Source of the DNA: JAHEJX01 sp041605955 | GTDB lineage: Bacteria; Actinomycetota; Acidimicrobiia; Spongiisociales; UBA5794 | Assembly (NCBI GenBank): GCA_041605955.1 | Contig: JBFIXI010000011.1 | Location: 18,920-82,919 of the forward strand | DNA length: 64,000 bases | Direction: 5' to 3' | Part shown: positions 33,521 to 42,215 of the stretch, in pieces | How positions within the stretch are numbered: position 1 is the first letter of the stretch | How the letters are laid out: each line of letters opens with the position of its first letter | Translations under genes and position numbers: made by a program | Notes under the pieces: model-generated | Told to the model about the DNA's origin: nothing | The model's database searches: none | Seen by the model: the letters and a program-made list of their open reading frames with translations, nothing else

Positions 33521-33919
33521 CTAGCGGTGACTGGCCGTAGCGACACCGGGAAGATCGGTGAATGCCTCCTGGTCGGCGGTCACGATGGCCCGGTCGGTAG
33601 CCCGAGCTGTCGCAGCGATGAGGAGGTCGTGTGCGCCGCGTGGGCGGCCCTGGCCGCGAACGGCGACGAGGAGCTCGGCGTGTTCGACCGCCACCTTGCG
33701 GTCGTAGGCGATGATGGGGAGGCCTTCGAGGATCTCATTGACGTAGACCTGGCGGGCATCACGTCGCTTGCCGGAGGCAAGCCTGACGCCCACGAGCAGC
33801 TCGGCGACGGTGACGGCCGCAATGGCCACGTCGTCGTCATCGTCAATGGCTTGGTCGAGAGCGACGTCGCCACGCTCGGCATCGATCAGGAATGTTGTGT
33901 CGAGGAGGAGCAGAGTCAT
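33521..33919 (-). CDS. PIN-domain toxin (VapC-like)
   Basis: A 132-aa type II toxin of the VapC family, predicted Mg-dependent ribonuclease. Acidic PIN residues are visible: LLLDTTFLIDAERG at the N-terminus, VTVAELLVGVRLA in the middle, and HDLLIAATARATDRAIVTAD near the end. ATG 33919 overlaps the antitoxin stop (ATGA), which fixes the start. The partner is the Phd/YefM-like antitoxin immediately upstream. Confidence 0.9.
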   Translation of the reverse strand: MTLLLLDTTFLIDAERGDVALDQAIDDDDDVAIAAVTVAELLVGVRLASGKRRDARQVYVNEILEGLPIIAYDRKVAVEHAELLVAVRGQGRPRGAHDLLIAATARATDRAIVTADQEAFTDLPGVATASHR

Positions 33920-34158
33920 GCCCGGTCGTCGATCTCCAGCAGTCCTCGGAGATCGTTCAGTTCCTTCGACCACGCCGCATCGGGCCGGTGCCGGCGCAGG
34001 AGCGACTTGACATCAGCGCCACGTCCGATGGATACGGGTTCGAGATGCGCGACTGCCTTGCCGCGGCGAACGATTGTGTAATGCTCCCCGCGGTGTTCGA
34101 CGCCGTCGAGTAGATCGGCGAAGTGACGAGCAGCGTCGGTGGCAGTGATATCCGGCAT
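33916..34158 (-). CDS. Phd/YefM-type antitoxin
   Basis: An 80-aa antitoxin beginning MPDITATDAARHFADLLDGV, then HYTIVRRGKAVAHLEPV, the typical Phd/YefM DNA-binding N-terminal domain; the acidic C-terminus (DLRGLLEIDD) should wrap the toxin. The gene precedes the PIN toxin with a 4-bp overlap. A repeated TCAGATT motif directly upstream is a likely autoregulatory operator. Confidence 0.9.
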   Translation of the reverse strand: MPDITATDAARHFADLLDGVEHRGEHYTIVRRGKAVAHLEPVSIGRGADVKSLLRRHRPDAAWSKELNDLRGLLEIDDRA

Positions 34159-34162
34159 GTAA

Positions 34163-34177
34163 TCAGATTATCAGATT
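34163..34177. promoter_or_regulatory. Direct-repeat operator upstream of vapBC-type pair
   Basis: TCAGATTA followed at once by TCAGATT lies 5 bp upstream of the antitoxin start codon in an AT-rich patch of otherwise GC-rich DNA. Position and repetition suggest the site bound by the antitoxin. Confidence 0.5.
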
Positions 34178-34281
34178 CGAGCTTTGAGGTGAACGCCTTC
34201 GTCACGTCGAACACCAAATCCCGATCAGGAACGCCCAGATCGCCGAGTGCGCTGTAGCGGCACCTCGAGGATTGGGGGGCC

Positions 34282-34635
34282 GTGTCCCGCCTGTGGTTCA
34301 ATCGGAGGGTGCGACGGTACCTGACCGACGACCACCGACAGGTTGGATTGGTGCTCTGGGTCATCTTCAGCTCGGGCCTCACGATTCGAGATCTGTGGCT
34401 CGCTGCGCACGGCGGGGGCGCCACGCCTAGCTGGTTGCTTCGCGCCGAAACGGCTGCCTTCAGTTTGTCTGCGATCAGCGGCCTAGCCGCGCTCGCCTCG
34501 CCGACACGATCGACCGACCGTCCCGGTTCCAAGGTGCTGAAGACCGCCACGGCGGTGGGAGGAGTCGCAGCCGTCGTGATGCACGGCATTCGCCTCGACA
34601 TCTATCTCAAAGCACATGGGAGAAAACCACGATGA
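34282..34635 (+). CDS. Small membrane protein of unknown function
   Basis: A 117-aa protein from GTG 34282 with three hydrophobic stretches (VGLVLWVIFSSGLTI, AETAAFSLSAISGLAALA, KTATAVGGVAAVVMHGI) separated by basic segments. No family is recognised. There is no clear ribosome-binding site; it is divergent from the TA pair. Confidence 0.5.
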   Translation: MSRLWFNRRVRRYLTDDHRQVGLVLWVIFSSGLTIRDLWLAAHGGGATPSWLLRAETAAFSLSAISGLAALASPTRSTDRPGSKVLKTATAVGGVAAVVMHGIRLDIYLKAHGRKPR

Positions 34636-34663
34636 TCGGTTGATCCTTAGAGCATGGCGCCGA

Positions 34664-34951
34664 TCACCAATACGGCGCCGCAACACCCATTCCGCAGTGC
34701 GCCTTGGTGACGCTTGGTGATTGTTGGCTGCTGAGGGGGAACCTTTCGATGCAGTTCGTGTGGACCTCGTAGACGAACGGCCCGGGCTGGCTGCAGGCGG
34801 CAAAGACTCTTGTGAGATTGTCGAGAAAGCGAGTGGCCATCTGCTCTCCGGTGAGGCTTTGGCTTGCGTCAACGAAGGTAACTGAGCTTGGGCCATCCCG
34901 GGCAACCAGTACCCAGGTGCCGGGGACAGAGATGCCTATAGGCCGGTGATT
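34664..34951 (-). pseudogene. Probable 5'-truncated hypothetical gene
   Basis: A minus-strand frame ending at TGA 34664 reads as ordinary protein (GTWVLVARDGPSSVTFVDAS, LTGEQMATRFLDNLTRVFAA, PFVYEVHTNCIERF). In the upstream direction it turns into the antisense or shifted frame of the decarboxylase gene, and no start codon lies near the beginning of the protein-like part. This suggests a gene whose 5' end was lost when the decarboxylase moved in. I recognise no family; chance is possible. Confidence 0.35.
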
Positions 34952-35010
34952 CGATCGGCGCCTCTCGAGCCAACGAAGCCGAAAGGCAGTACCTCGGCGA
35001 CTCCCCGGGC

Positions 35011-36441
35011 CTACTTGTTGGCGTGCTCTTCCATGAGGTCGACGAGTTGCTCCAGGTGGCGCCGCTCCGTCGACTCCACGCCGATGGAGACGCGTGCCAT
35101 CCACCCATCGTCCAGCCGGGAAGGCGTCAAGAAGGCCCGGCCGGACGCGTTGAGCGAGCGTACCCACCCGAGGTTGTGGTGACTGATCTCGTCCGCGGTT
35201 GCGAGGTGTGGAGGAATATGGCGGAGGCAGATCGTCTGGAGCCGAACCGGGGCGACCACCTCCCAGCCGGGTCGCCTGGCCATCTCTTCGGCGAACCAGG
35301 CCGCGTTGTCGAGGTCGCGGCGGAGGCGTGCTCGAATCGCCTCCGGTCCGTCGATACGTAGCTGGTACCAGAGTTTGAGCGCCCGAAACCGACGGCCCAG
35401 CGGGATGCCCCAGTCCCGAAACTGCGTCGCCGCTCCGTCGGCGGTGGATCGCAGGTAGCTCGGGTTCGTCGACATCACCCGAATCAGGTGGTCCGAATCC
35501 CGGAGGTAGAGGAGCGAGGTGTCGAGGATCGTGCCCATCCATTTGTGTGGGTTCCACGAGAGCGAATCGGCTTGGTCGATCCCAGCGAACAGTTGGCGCC
35601 GCTCGGGAAGGAGCAGCGCAGCTCCGGCCATGGCCGCGTCGACGTGGACCCATGCACCGTACCGGGCGGCGATCTCCACGATCTCGGGAAGCGGATCGAA
35701 CGCCGTTACTCCGGTCGACCCGAGCGACGCCACCACGATGGCAGGTACGCCATCGGCGGCTACATCGGCCGCCATGACCTCCGCGAGTTGGTCGGCTTTC
35801 ATGTCACGCGACCACGGATCGATGGGCACCAGCCGCAGGTCATCGGCGGCGAAACCGGCCAGCAGCGCCCCCTTGCGCACCGAGGAGTGGGCTTCAGCCG
35901 TCGTGTAGACGTGGAGCCGCTTTCCGAATCCCCGCAGCCCAGAGCCTGCCTGGGCGTGGTCGGTCGCTCGCTCGCGCGCCGCCAACATCGCCACCAGGCA
36001 CGCTGTGGACGCGGTGTCCTGAATGACGCCCGACCACTGATCGCTCAGACCGGCGAGCTGGCGCATCCAATCGACCACGACCTCCTCGACTTCGGTGAGG
36101 CTGGGCGAAGACTCCCAGGAGATGCCGAGCGAAGCCAGACCCGACGAGGCGAAGTCGCCGAGGATGGACGAGAGCGAGGCGTTGGCCGGGAACCAACCGA
36201 AGTGCATCGGATGTTGCACCTCGGTGATTCCGGGCGCGACGATTGATTCCAGATCGGCCAGCACCTCGGTTGCCGAGTCTCCGCCGGTCGGCGGTGCGGA
36301 TGGCAGGAGCGCTGCGATGTCGCCGGGTTTGACATCGGGCCATACCGAGCGCTCTTCGACGCTCATCCGCCGGGCAGTGATCCAGTCCATCAGCTCATGC
36401 GCCGCAGCACGGAATTCTTCAGGCGTCATGGCCCCATACAA
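35011..36441 (-). CDS. PLP-dependent group II amino-acid decarboxylase
   Basis: A 476-aa aromatic-L-amino-acid decarboxylase-like enzyme. The PLP lysine lies in LSWNPHKWMGTILDTS. Other family features are EVQHPMHFGWFPANASL, GVIQDTASTACLVAMLAARE, YTTAEAHSSVRKGALLAG and VHVDAAMAGAALLLPE (Asp binding the pyridine nitrogen). Such enzymes produce amines from Trp, Phe, Tyr or DOPA; specificity is not readable. The ATG at 36441 fits the family length. No amine transporter or partner is adjacent. Confidence 0.93.
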   Translation of the reverse strand: MYGAMTPEEFRAAAHELMDWITARRMSVEERSVWPDVKPGDIAALLPSAPPTGGDSATEVLADLESIVAPGITEVQHPMHFGWFPANASLSSILGDFASSGLASLGISWESSPSLTEVEEVVVDWMRQLAGLSDQWSGVIQDTASTACLVAMLAARERATDHAQAGSGLRGFGKRLHVYTTAEAHSSVRKGALLAGFAADDLRLVPIDPWSRDMKADQLAEVMAADVAADGVPAIVVASLGSTGVTAFDPLPEIVEIAARYGAWVHVDAAMAGAALLLPERRQLFAGIDQADSLSWNPHKWMGTILDTSLLYLRDSDHLIRVMSTNPSYLRSTADGAATQFRDWGIPLGRRFRALKLWYQLRIDGPEAIRARLRRDLDNAAWFAEEMARRPGWEVVAPVRLQTICLRHIPPHLATADEISHHNLGWVRSLNASGRAFLTPSRLDDGWMARVSIGVESTERRHLEQLVDLMEEHANK

Positions 36442-36541
36442 ACAGACGCGGAGAGGGTCGCTTCACAGCACATCGGGGTAGCCAGCCTGGTCGACTCGGG
36501 GCCGGTGCCCCGGCTCCCCCTGCGGCGCCGTGCCGAGCCGC

Positions 36542-38251
36542 CTACGGGCGCATCTCGTAGGCGTCACGGAGGACGTACACGTGGTTGTCCCACACTTTGG
36601 CGGCGCGGCCGGCGTCGTCGGCGGGACGGCGGATCATCCGCAGGCAGAACTCCGCCTGTTCCTTCGTAGTGCTCGGCTTGCCGTGCAGCTGGGTGGCGAA
36701 GCGAGCGAAATCCCTGACGAACACGTCGAACACCTGGTCGATCAGCTCCGGCTCGACGTCGTAGATCTCGGCGTTCTCCAGGAAGAGCTGGGCGTAGACC
36801 ACCAGCGTGAACAGCTCGCCGAGAGCAAGCAGGAAGTCGGTGTCGGTGGTCTGCGGCCCGTCCGGCGTCGCTGCCACCAGCATCTGCTTCAGCACATCGA
36901 TCTGGTCGCAGAACACGGCCACATTCGGCAGATCGAACCGGGAGAAGACCGCGGCGTAGTCGTGAAAGCGGATCTTGCTCAGCCCTCGGGTAGGTCCCTG
37001 ATCGAACAGGAAGTCGTCGTTGCGGGCTTCGTCGCGACGCGCCACGGGCGGCAGCTCGGCTGGGGCGAAGAAGTAGTTGCGCATGAACTTCAGGATGAGG
37101 GCGATGTTCACGTGCACCGTGCCTTCCAGCTTGGGAAGGGCCCGGATGTCGCGGGCCGCCATCGAGAAGTACGTGTCCTTCTCGAAGCCCTTGGCAGCGA
37201 TCACGTCCCACAGGTGGTTGATGACGTCCTCGCCCTGGGTGGTCACCTTCATCTTGACCACCGGGTTGTAGAGCAGGTAGCGGCGATCGTCGGGTGACGC
37301 GGCTCGCATATAGTCGGCGGCCCGCAGCGACACCAGCTTCATGGCGACGAGGCGGGCATGAGCGTCGGTGAACAGCGCCCGAGCGTGAGGGAAGTCGGTC
37401 ACCGCCATCCCGTAAAGGTGGCGGTGGGCGGCGTGGTGGATAGCCTCGTAGAAGGCGTGGGTGCAGATGCCGATCGAGGCCCAGCCCAGGTTGAATTTGC
37501 CGATATTGACCGTGTTGAGAGCGGCGTCCCAGGCGGCGTCGCCCCGCACCAGTATGTCTGCCTCGGTGACCGGGTAGTCGGCCAGCTCGAACTCGGCAAC
37601 GTAGTTCTGGCTGTGCACCACGTTCTGTATGCACGTGAAGCCGGGGCGGTTACGGTCGACGGCAAAGAAGCAGTACTCGCCCGTGTCGGCGAGCTTGCCG
37701 AATGTGGAGATGATGCCGGCGGCATTGGCGTTACCGATGTAGTACTTGGTCCCGTTGGCCCGGTAGCCGCCGTCGCCGTCGGGGGTGAGCGTCATCTCGC
37801 TCGAGTAGAGGTCGGCGCCGTGAGCCTTCTCGGAAAGGCCAAAAGCGAACACCGCGCCATCCTCGAGGAGCTGGGCGGCCTTGGCCTTGACCGCCTCGTT
37901 CTCGCTCATCCAAATGGGACCGAGGCCGAGAACGGTGACCTGCCACGTGTACCAATACGGCAGGCCATAGAACCCAAGAATCTCCCCGAACTCACAAATC
38001 CGCCATGTGTCCCAACGGGCGTCGGCGGCGCCATAGCCGGCCGGGGTGCACATCGTTGCAAAGATGCGATGGTCCCGAGCGAAGTCGATGAAGTCCTCAT
38101 ACCAGACGGCGGCGCGGTCGTCCTCCAGCACCCGTCCCTTGCCCTTCGACTCGAAAAACTCGATGGTTTCACGCATCACCTGGCGGGAGCGTTCGTCGGG
38201 GTACGGCCGTTCGTGGTTTCCGGGATTCAGCAAGATCATCGAGGCACTCAC
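36542..38251 (-). CDS. Acyl-CoA dehydrogenase family flavoprotein
   Basis: A 569-aa enzyme of the acyl-CoA dehydrogenase fold. The FAD/substrate beta-domain shows FAFGLSEKAHGADLYSSEM and YRANGTKYYIGNANAAGI, and the C-terminal helical domain continues through VVKMKVTTQGEDVINHLWDV, KGFEKDTYFSMAARDIRAL and PKLEGTVHVNIALIL. It is about 170 residues longer than the classic 380-aa enzymes, with an extra C-terminal helical region, as in some bacterial long ACADs. The substrate is unknown. Monocistronic. Confidence 0.9.
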   Translation of the reverse strand: MSASMILLNPGNHERPYPDERSRQVMRETIEFFESKGKGRVLEDDRAAVWYEDFIDFARDHRIFATMCTPAGYGAADARWDTWRICEFGEILGFYGLPYWYTWQVTVLGLGPIWMSENEAVKAKAAQLLEDGAVFAFGLSEKAHGADLYSSEMTLTPDGDGGYRANGTKYYIGNANAAGIISTFGKLADTGEYCFFAVDRNRPGFTCIQNVVHSQNYVAEFELADYPVTEADILVRGDAAWDAALNTVNIGKFNLGWASIGICTHAFYEAIHHAAHRHLYGMAVTDFPHARALFTDAHARLVAMKLVSLRAADYMRAASPDDRRYLLYNPVVKMKVTTQGEDVINHLWDVIAAKGFEKDTYFSMAARDIRALPKLEGTVHVNIALILKFMRNYFFAPAELPPVARRDEARNDDFLFDQGPTRGLSKIRFHDYAAVFSRFDLPNVAVFCDQIDVLKQMLVAATPDGPQTTDTDFLLALGELFTLVVYAQLFLENAEIYDVEPELIDQVFDVFVRDFARFATQLHGKPSTTKEQAEFCLRMIRRPADDAGRAAKVWDNHVYVLRDAYEMRP

Positions 38252-38389
38252 ATTCGTTGGGTTGGCCCCGGCAGGTTAGGCGGACTGAAACGCAGTGCCG
38301 CTGAGTGAATCGTCGCCGAGCGGTGTCGCGGCCCGCGTCTGGCTGACCCGCTCTATGGGTTTGTGCCAGCTGAGTGAGACGGGAATGAC

Positions 38390-38788
38390 GTGGGCGTGTT
38401 TCGAGCCCTGGGTTCACCGTTCACTGTGCTGGCGGTCGTCACGGCTTTGCTTGCTGGTGGCTGCGGCGGGAATGATGCCTCCGCCGACGGGGACGGCCAG
38501 GCGCCAGCTACCACGGCGGCCGCCCCCTCCCCTACCGAGCCCCCAGCCGGAGGCACGCCGGACACAACAGCTCGATCGGATTCCGAGGGGGGTCCGGATG
38601 GCCTGGCGCCGGGCACAGGGCGCATCACCATCGAGGGCACCACCTGGGAGGCGGTCGCCGATATCCAATGTTTGGACTTCGGAGTCGCCCTTGGTATTCA
38701 GGGCCACGCCGTCGATGACCCGTCGATCATCATCTTGCTCGACGCCAACACCGATGACCCGACGGCCAACAGCTTCTTCTGCGGATAG
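38390..38788 (+). CDS. Small secreted lipoprotein
   Basis: A 132-aa protein with a signal peptide and lipobox (VTALLAGGCGG), a Thr/Ala/Pro-rich linker and a compact beta-domain (GRITIEGTTWEAVADIQCLD ... IIILLDANTDDP) with two cysteines. The pattern resembles mycobacterial LpqH-like 19-kDa antigen domains, but the match is loose. Start GTG 38390. The terminal SFFCG is abrupt, and truncation is possible. Confidence 0.65.
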   Translation: MGVFRALGSPFTVLAVVTALLAGGCGGNDASADGDGQAPATTAAAPSPTEPPAGGTPDTTARSDSEGGPDGLAPGTGRITIEGTTWEAVADIQCLDFGVALGIQGHAVDDPSIIILLDANTDDPTANSFFCG

Positions 38789-38905
38789 ACGGTGTCTGGC
38801 TGGCGGCGGCCGCCCCGGCTGCACGCCTCCTGACCCAGCTCGTCGGTAACTCGCATCCCAAGCTCTTTCCGGCCGATGCAGGCGCGTGCCGATAGGGTCG
38901 GAGAC

Positions 38906-39703
38906 GTGGTCGATATCCGATTCGGGACGTTTCTGGCACCGGACATGTTGCCCGTCTATCGGGCGATCGCCGATGCTGTTGGCGAGCGGCTCGGGGTGTC
39001 AACTGAACTGATAGTGGAGACGGACTACGAGAGCTGCCGCAACGACGTCAACGACATCTGCTTTGTCTGCAGCCTCCCCTACGTGATGTTCGAGCGCGAG
39101 GGAGTGTCGCCAGCGCTGCCGATTGCGGCGCCGGTTCTCGTTGGAGAGAGATACGGGGGCCGGCCGATCTACTTCTCCGACGTCATCGTGCACCGCGACA
39201 GCGACGCAGACTCGTTTCTGGACCTGCGGGGTCGCTCCTGGGCCTATAACGAGCAGCTCTCCCAATCCGGCTACGGCATCATCCGGTATCACATGGTGTC
39301 GATTGGCGAGACGAACGGATTCTTCTCAGAGGTCGTCGAGACGGGCTTTCACGAGAAGTCCATTCGTATGGTTGCCGCCGGCGAGGTCGATGCATCGGCG
39401 ATCGATTCGCAGGTCCTGGCAATCGAGATGAGGGCCCGCCCGGAGCTGAGTGAGGAGATCAAAGTGATCGATGCGCTAGGGCCGTCGACAATCCAGCCCG
39501 TGGCCGTGTCGAAGCGGTTCGACGATGAGTTCCGCTCCACAGTGCGCGACGTGTTGGTCGGCTTTGCCGACACGCCCGAGGGCAGGAAGATCCTGGATCT
39601 CGGGGCGGTGGCAAAGTGGGTGCCGGTCGGCCCGTCCCACTACGACGACGTCCGGGCGATGGTCGAGGCGTGCGTGGCGGCCGACTTCATGGAGATTCGA
39701 TAG
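38906..39703 (+). CDS. PhnD-like periplasmic-type binding protein without signal peptide
   Basis: A 265-aa protein of the phosphonate/phosphite binding-protein fold: VDIRFGTFLAPDMLPVYRAI, ELIVETDYESC, an LRGRSWAYNEQLSQSGYGII hinge region, and VAAGEVDASAIDSQVLAIE. The GTG at 38906 follows GTCGGAGAC and gives a family-like start with no signal peptide or lipobox, so it should be cytosolic. No ABC permease or ATPase gene adjoins it. It may bind a ligand as a sensor or enzyme rather than in transport. Confidence 0.82.
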   Translation: MVDIRFGTFLAPDMLPVYRAIADAVGERLGVSTELIVETDYESCRNDVNDICFVCSLPYVMFEREGVSPALPIAAPVLVGERYGGRPIYFSDVIVHRDSDADSFLDLRGRSWAYNEQLSQSGYGIIRYHMVSIGETNGFFSEVVETGFHEKSIRMVAAGEVDASAIDSQVLAIEMRARPELSEEIKVIDALGPSTIQPVAVSKRFDDEFRSTVRDVLVGFADTPEGRKILDLGAVAKWVPVGPSHYDDVRAMVEACVAADFMEIR

Positions 39704-39888
39704 CCCCGCGTCACCTGTGATGACGGTGGTCGCCTCGGTCGCGGTCGATCGGTCACGAGGCTGCGACCGCGGGGCTACGAGCACCCACTCAGTTCCGCCG
39801 CAGAGCCCATCTAGGGTCTACGTCCCGCGAGATGCTCGGGAAGCCTTGGCCCCCGTCCCGCTTCTCGCAATGGAGGTAGGGTCGGCGC

Positions 39889-41109
39889 GTGAATAGCGAC
39901 CGCCCGCTCGATCTCGTCGTCTTCGGCGCAACGAGCTTCGTCGGCCAGATCCTGTGTTCCCATCTCGTGACGCGTCACGGCACCGAGGGTCCGCTGCGGT
40001 GGGCGATTGCCGGACGCAGCGATTCCAAGCTCGCCCAGGTCGCGGCCGACACGGGAGCCGATGTCGAACGCATCGTTGCGGATGCCGGCGATGCGGCCTC
40101 GATGACGAGCTTGGCCGAGCGCACCCGCGTAGTCGCTTCGACCGTCGGCCCCTATGCGATGTACGGCTCCGACCTGGTCGCCGCCGTTGCGGCGGCGGGT
40201 ACCGACTACTGCGACCTGTCCGGCGAGCCGCACTGGATGCAGCGGATGATCGACGCCAACAGCGAGGCCGCGCAGGCCAGCGGAGCGCGGATCGTGCACG
40301 CGTGCGGATTCGACTCGATTCCCTCCGATCTCGGCGTGTGGTTCACTCAGCAGCGTGCCAACGACCGATTCGGCGAGTACTGCCGAACGATCGCGATGCG
40401 GGTCAAAGGGCTCAAGGGCGGGGCCAGCGGCGGAACTATCGCCAGCATGATGAACGTGATGGACGAGGTGGCGCAGAACCCGCAACTCCGCAAAGTGCTC
40501 GGCAACCCCTACGCCCTCGCCCCGGCCGACATGCGGCGCGGCATTAGGCAACCCAACGTCACCCTCCCCCAGCGGGACGAGGCGTCGGGGCAGTGGGTCG
40601 GACCGTTCGTGATGGCATCGATCAACACCAGGGTTGTGCATCGCACCCATGCGTTGCTCGGCCGACCGTGGGGCGTGGATTTCCGCTACGACGAGGCCAT
40701 GATGATGGGCGAGGGGCCGCTCGGCGCGACCAAGGCATCGGTCCTCGCCGCTGGCCTCGGTGGCTTCATGGGCGCCGCCTCTGTCGGTCCGTTCCGCAAG
40801 CTACTGCGACGGGCACTGCCCAAGCCGGGCACCGGACCTTCCCCCGAGACGCAGGAAGCCGGCTACTTCAACCTGCGCTTCTACGGCGAGACCGCCTCTG
40901 GCCACCTCATCCAGACCAAGGTCACCGGCGACCGCGACCCGGGCTACGGATCGACGGCGAAGATGTTGGGCGAGGCGGCGGTGGCGTTCCTCGATCTCGA
41001 CCGCAACGCAGCGCCGGGCGGTTTCCACACGCCGACGACGGCGTTCGGCGACCTCCTCATCGATCGGCTCGTCGAGCATGCCGGACTGGCTTTTTCAGTG
41101 CTCGACTGA
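39889..41109 (+). CDS. Saccharopine dehydrogenase-like NAD(P)-binding oxidoreductase
   Basis: A 406-aa protein related to the actinobacterial trans-acting enoyl reductase group. The dinucleotide loop is VVFGATSFVGQILCSHL, followed by RWAIAGRSDSKLAQ and VASTVGPYAMYGSDLVAA. The middle contains YCDLSGEPHWMQRMID and HACGFDSIPSDLGVWF, diagnostic of the family; a hydrophobic stretch at GGFMGAASVGPF is typical of the membrane-associating segment. In mycobacteria related proteins reduce polyketide-lipid double bonds; here no polyketide synthase is near, so the substrate is open. GTG start with GGAGGTAGGG upstream. Confidence 0.9.
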   Translation: MNSDRPLDLVVFGATSFVGQILCSHLVTRHGTEGPLRWAIAGRSDSKLAQVAADTGADVERIVADAGDAASMTSLAERTRVVASTVGPYAMYGSDLVAAVAAAGTDYCDLSGEPHWMQRMIDANSEAAQASGARIVHACGFDSIPSDLGVWFTQQRANDRFGEYCRTIAMRVKGLKGGASGGTIASMMNVMDEVAQNPQLRKVLGNPYALAPADMRRGIRQPNVTLPQRDEASGQWVGPFVMASINTRVVHRTHALLGRPWGVDFRYDEAMMMGEGPLGATKASVLAAGLGGFMGAASVGPFRKLLRRALPKPGTGPSPETQEAGYFNLRFYGETASGHLIQTKVTGDRDPGYGSTAKMLGEAAVAFLDLDRNAAPGGFHTPTTAFGDLLIDRLVEHAGLAFSVLD

Positions 41110-41208
41110 GCAGATCACCCTCGAAAGATCAATTGTCACAGGCACCGCCGCTAGCTCCGTCGGAAGGCGTCACGTGAACGGCGGCCGCAACCAAGCACCG
41201 GAGAGGGG

Positions 41209-41249
41209 TTGACCAGTCTGTAACGTCAGATATCATTCAACCAGAATGA
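41209..41249 (+). promoter_or_regulatory. Promoter and overlapping operator of the ArsR-SRPBCC operon
   Basis: TTGACC (41209-41214) and TATCAT (41231-41236), 16 bp apart, form a good -35/-10 pair. The palindrome TCATTC-AACCA-GAATGA (41233-41249) overlaps both the -10 box and the ATG at 41246. The transcript would start at or just before the ATG and so be leaderless or nearly so, and the ArsR protein bound there would block transcription. Confidence 0.65.
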
Positions 41250-41593
41250 TGAATGACACCATCGATCAAACGATGAGCGCGCTCTCCCACTCGACGCGGC
41301 GGGCGATTCTCGAGCGCTTGATGAGCGGGGAGGAGCGAATCACCGATCTCGCAGAACCCTTCGAGATGTCGCTCAACGCCATCTCAAAACACGTCCAGGT
41401 TCTCGAGAGGGCCGGTCTGGTGCGACGGCGGCGAGTGTGGCGAGAGCACCGAGTGTCGTTCAATCCTGCGCCGCTCGACGAGGTCTCGGCATGGATCGAG
41501 CAACGCCGCAGGTTCTGGACCGAACGGCTGGACGCTCTCGACACATTGCTGCGGACCGAAGACGGAGACGACAGAAAGACCAAGGATGCCTAA
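41246..41593 (+). CDS. ArsR-type winged-helix regulator
   Basis: A 115-aa ArsR-family regulator: MSALSHSTRRAILERLMSGE, ITDLAEPFEMSLNAISKHVQ as helix-turn-helix, and VLERAGLVRRRRVWREHRVS as wing. There is no CxC metal site, so it is of the non-metal group commonly paired with an AHSA1/SRPBCC gene. It lies 63 bp upstream of such a gene. A palindrome overlaps its start codon. Confidence 0.9.
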   Translation: MMNDTIDQTMSALSHSTRRAILERLMSGEERITDLAEPFEMSLNAISKHVQVLERAGLVRRRRVWREHRVSFNPAPLDEVSAWIEQRRRFWTERLDALDTLLRTEDGDDRKTKDA

Positions 41594-41656
41594 CGCAGGC
41601 TGGTGTTGGCCGTCGGCGGGCTCCCTGGGTCGCTGTTCGCCAGAAAGGAGCACGAC

Positions 41657-42100
41657 ATGATTGAGAGGACGACGGTTACGATCCAAGTGTCGCGGCGCTT
41701 TGCGGCCTCGGCCGAGCGAGTGTTCGACGCATGGCTCGATCCTGAGCGGGCGCGTCGCTTCCTGTTCGCAACGGCCACCGGCGAGATGGTCCGCACCGAG
41801 ATCGATCCACGAGTCGGTGGCCGCTTCTCGATCGTGGAGCGACGCGATGGCGAGGACGTCGAACACACCGGGGAGTACATCGAGATCGATCGGCCGCGCC
41901 GGCTCGTCTTCAGCTTCGGCGTGCCCGAGTACAGCGACGCCACGACCGTGGTCACCATCGAGATCACACCGCTCGAGGATGGCTGCGAGCTCATCCTGAC
42001 CGACGAATCCGTCCCGGCGGACTGGGTAGAGCGCAACCGCGAGGGGTGGAGCGCGATTCTCGAGGGGCTCGCGGGAGCGGTACAAGACGCCGAGGGCTAG
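41657..42100 (+). CDS. SRPBCC (AHSA1-type) protein
   Basis: A 147-aa START-like beta-grip protein: VSRRFAASAERVFDAWLDPE, ARRFLFATATGEMV, IDPRVGGRFSIVERRDGEDV and EHTGEYIEIDRPRRLVFSF, ending in a long C-terminal helix (WSAILEGLAGAVQ). AHSA1-like proteins bind hydrophobic ligands; pairing with an ArsR regulator is a common bacterial arrangement. ATG 41657 has AAAGGAG upstream. Confidence 0.9.
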   Translation: MIERTTVTIQVSRRFAASAERVFDAWLDPERARRFLFATATGEMVRTEIDPRVGGRFSIVERRDGEDVEHTGEYIEIDRPRRLVFSFGVPEYSDATTVVTIEITPLEDGCELILTDESVPADWVERNREGWSAILEGLAGAVQDAEG

Positions 42101-42101
42101 C

Positions 42102-42121
42102 ACACGACATATCTGTCGTGT
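42102..42121. promoter_or_regulatory. Perfect palindrome after SRPBCC gene: terminator or operator
   Basis: ACACGACA-TATC-TGTCGTGT has two perfect 8-bp arms starting one base after the SRPBCC stop, followed by ATTTTGTG. A further GTGTCGTGT half-site follows at 42127-42135. The hairpin plus a T-rich tail could be a rho-independent terminator; three repeated half-sites 80-115 bp upstream of the USP-CBS start equally suggest a regulator-binding site. Confidence 0.55.
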
Positions 42122-42215
42122 ATTTTGTGTCGTGTCCAAGGGAGGTGGGCGCGGTGCAGCACATAGGCGGCGATCCGCAGCGATTTCGGTCCGCATACCC
42201 ATGGGAGGGTGCCTG

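Noticed and set aside
33362..34081. 239-codon plus-strand frame across the VapC gene
   Set aside because: Antisense to a well-supported toxin-antitoxin pair and starting in hairpin-rich DNA.
36564..37634. 356-codon minus-strand frame inside the acyl-CoA dehydrogenase gene
   Set aside because: Shifted frame of the real gene; Arg/Pro-rich without domain signatures.
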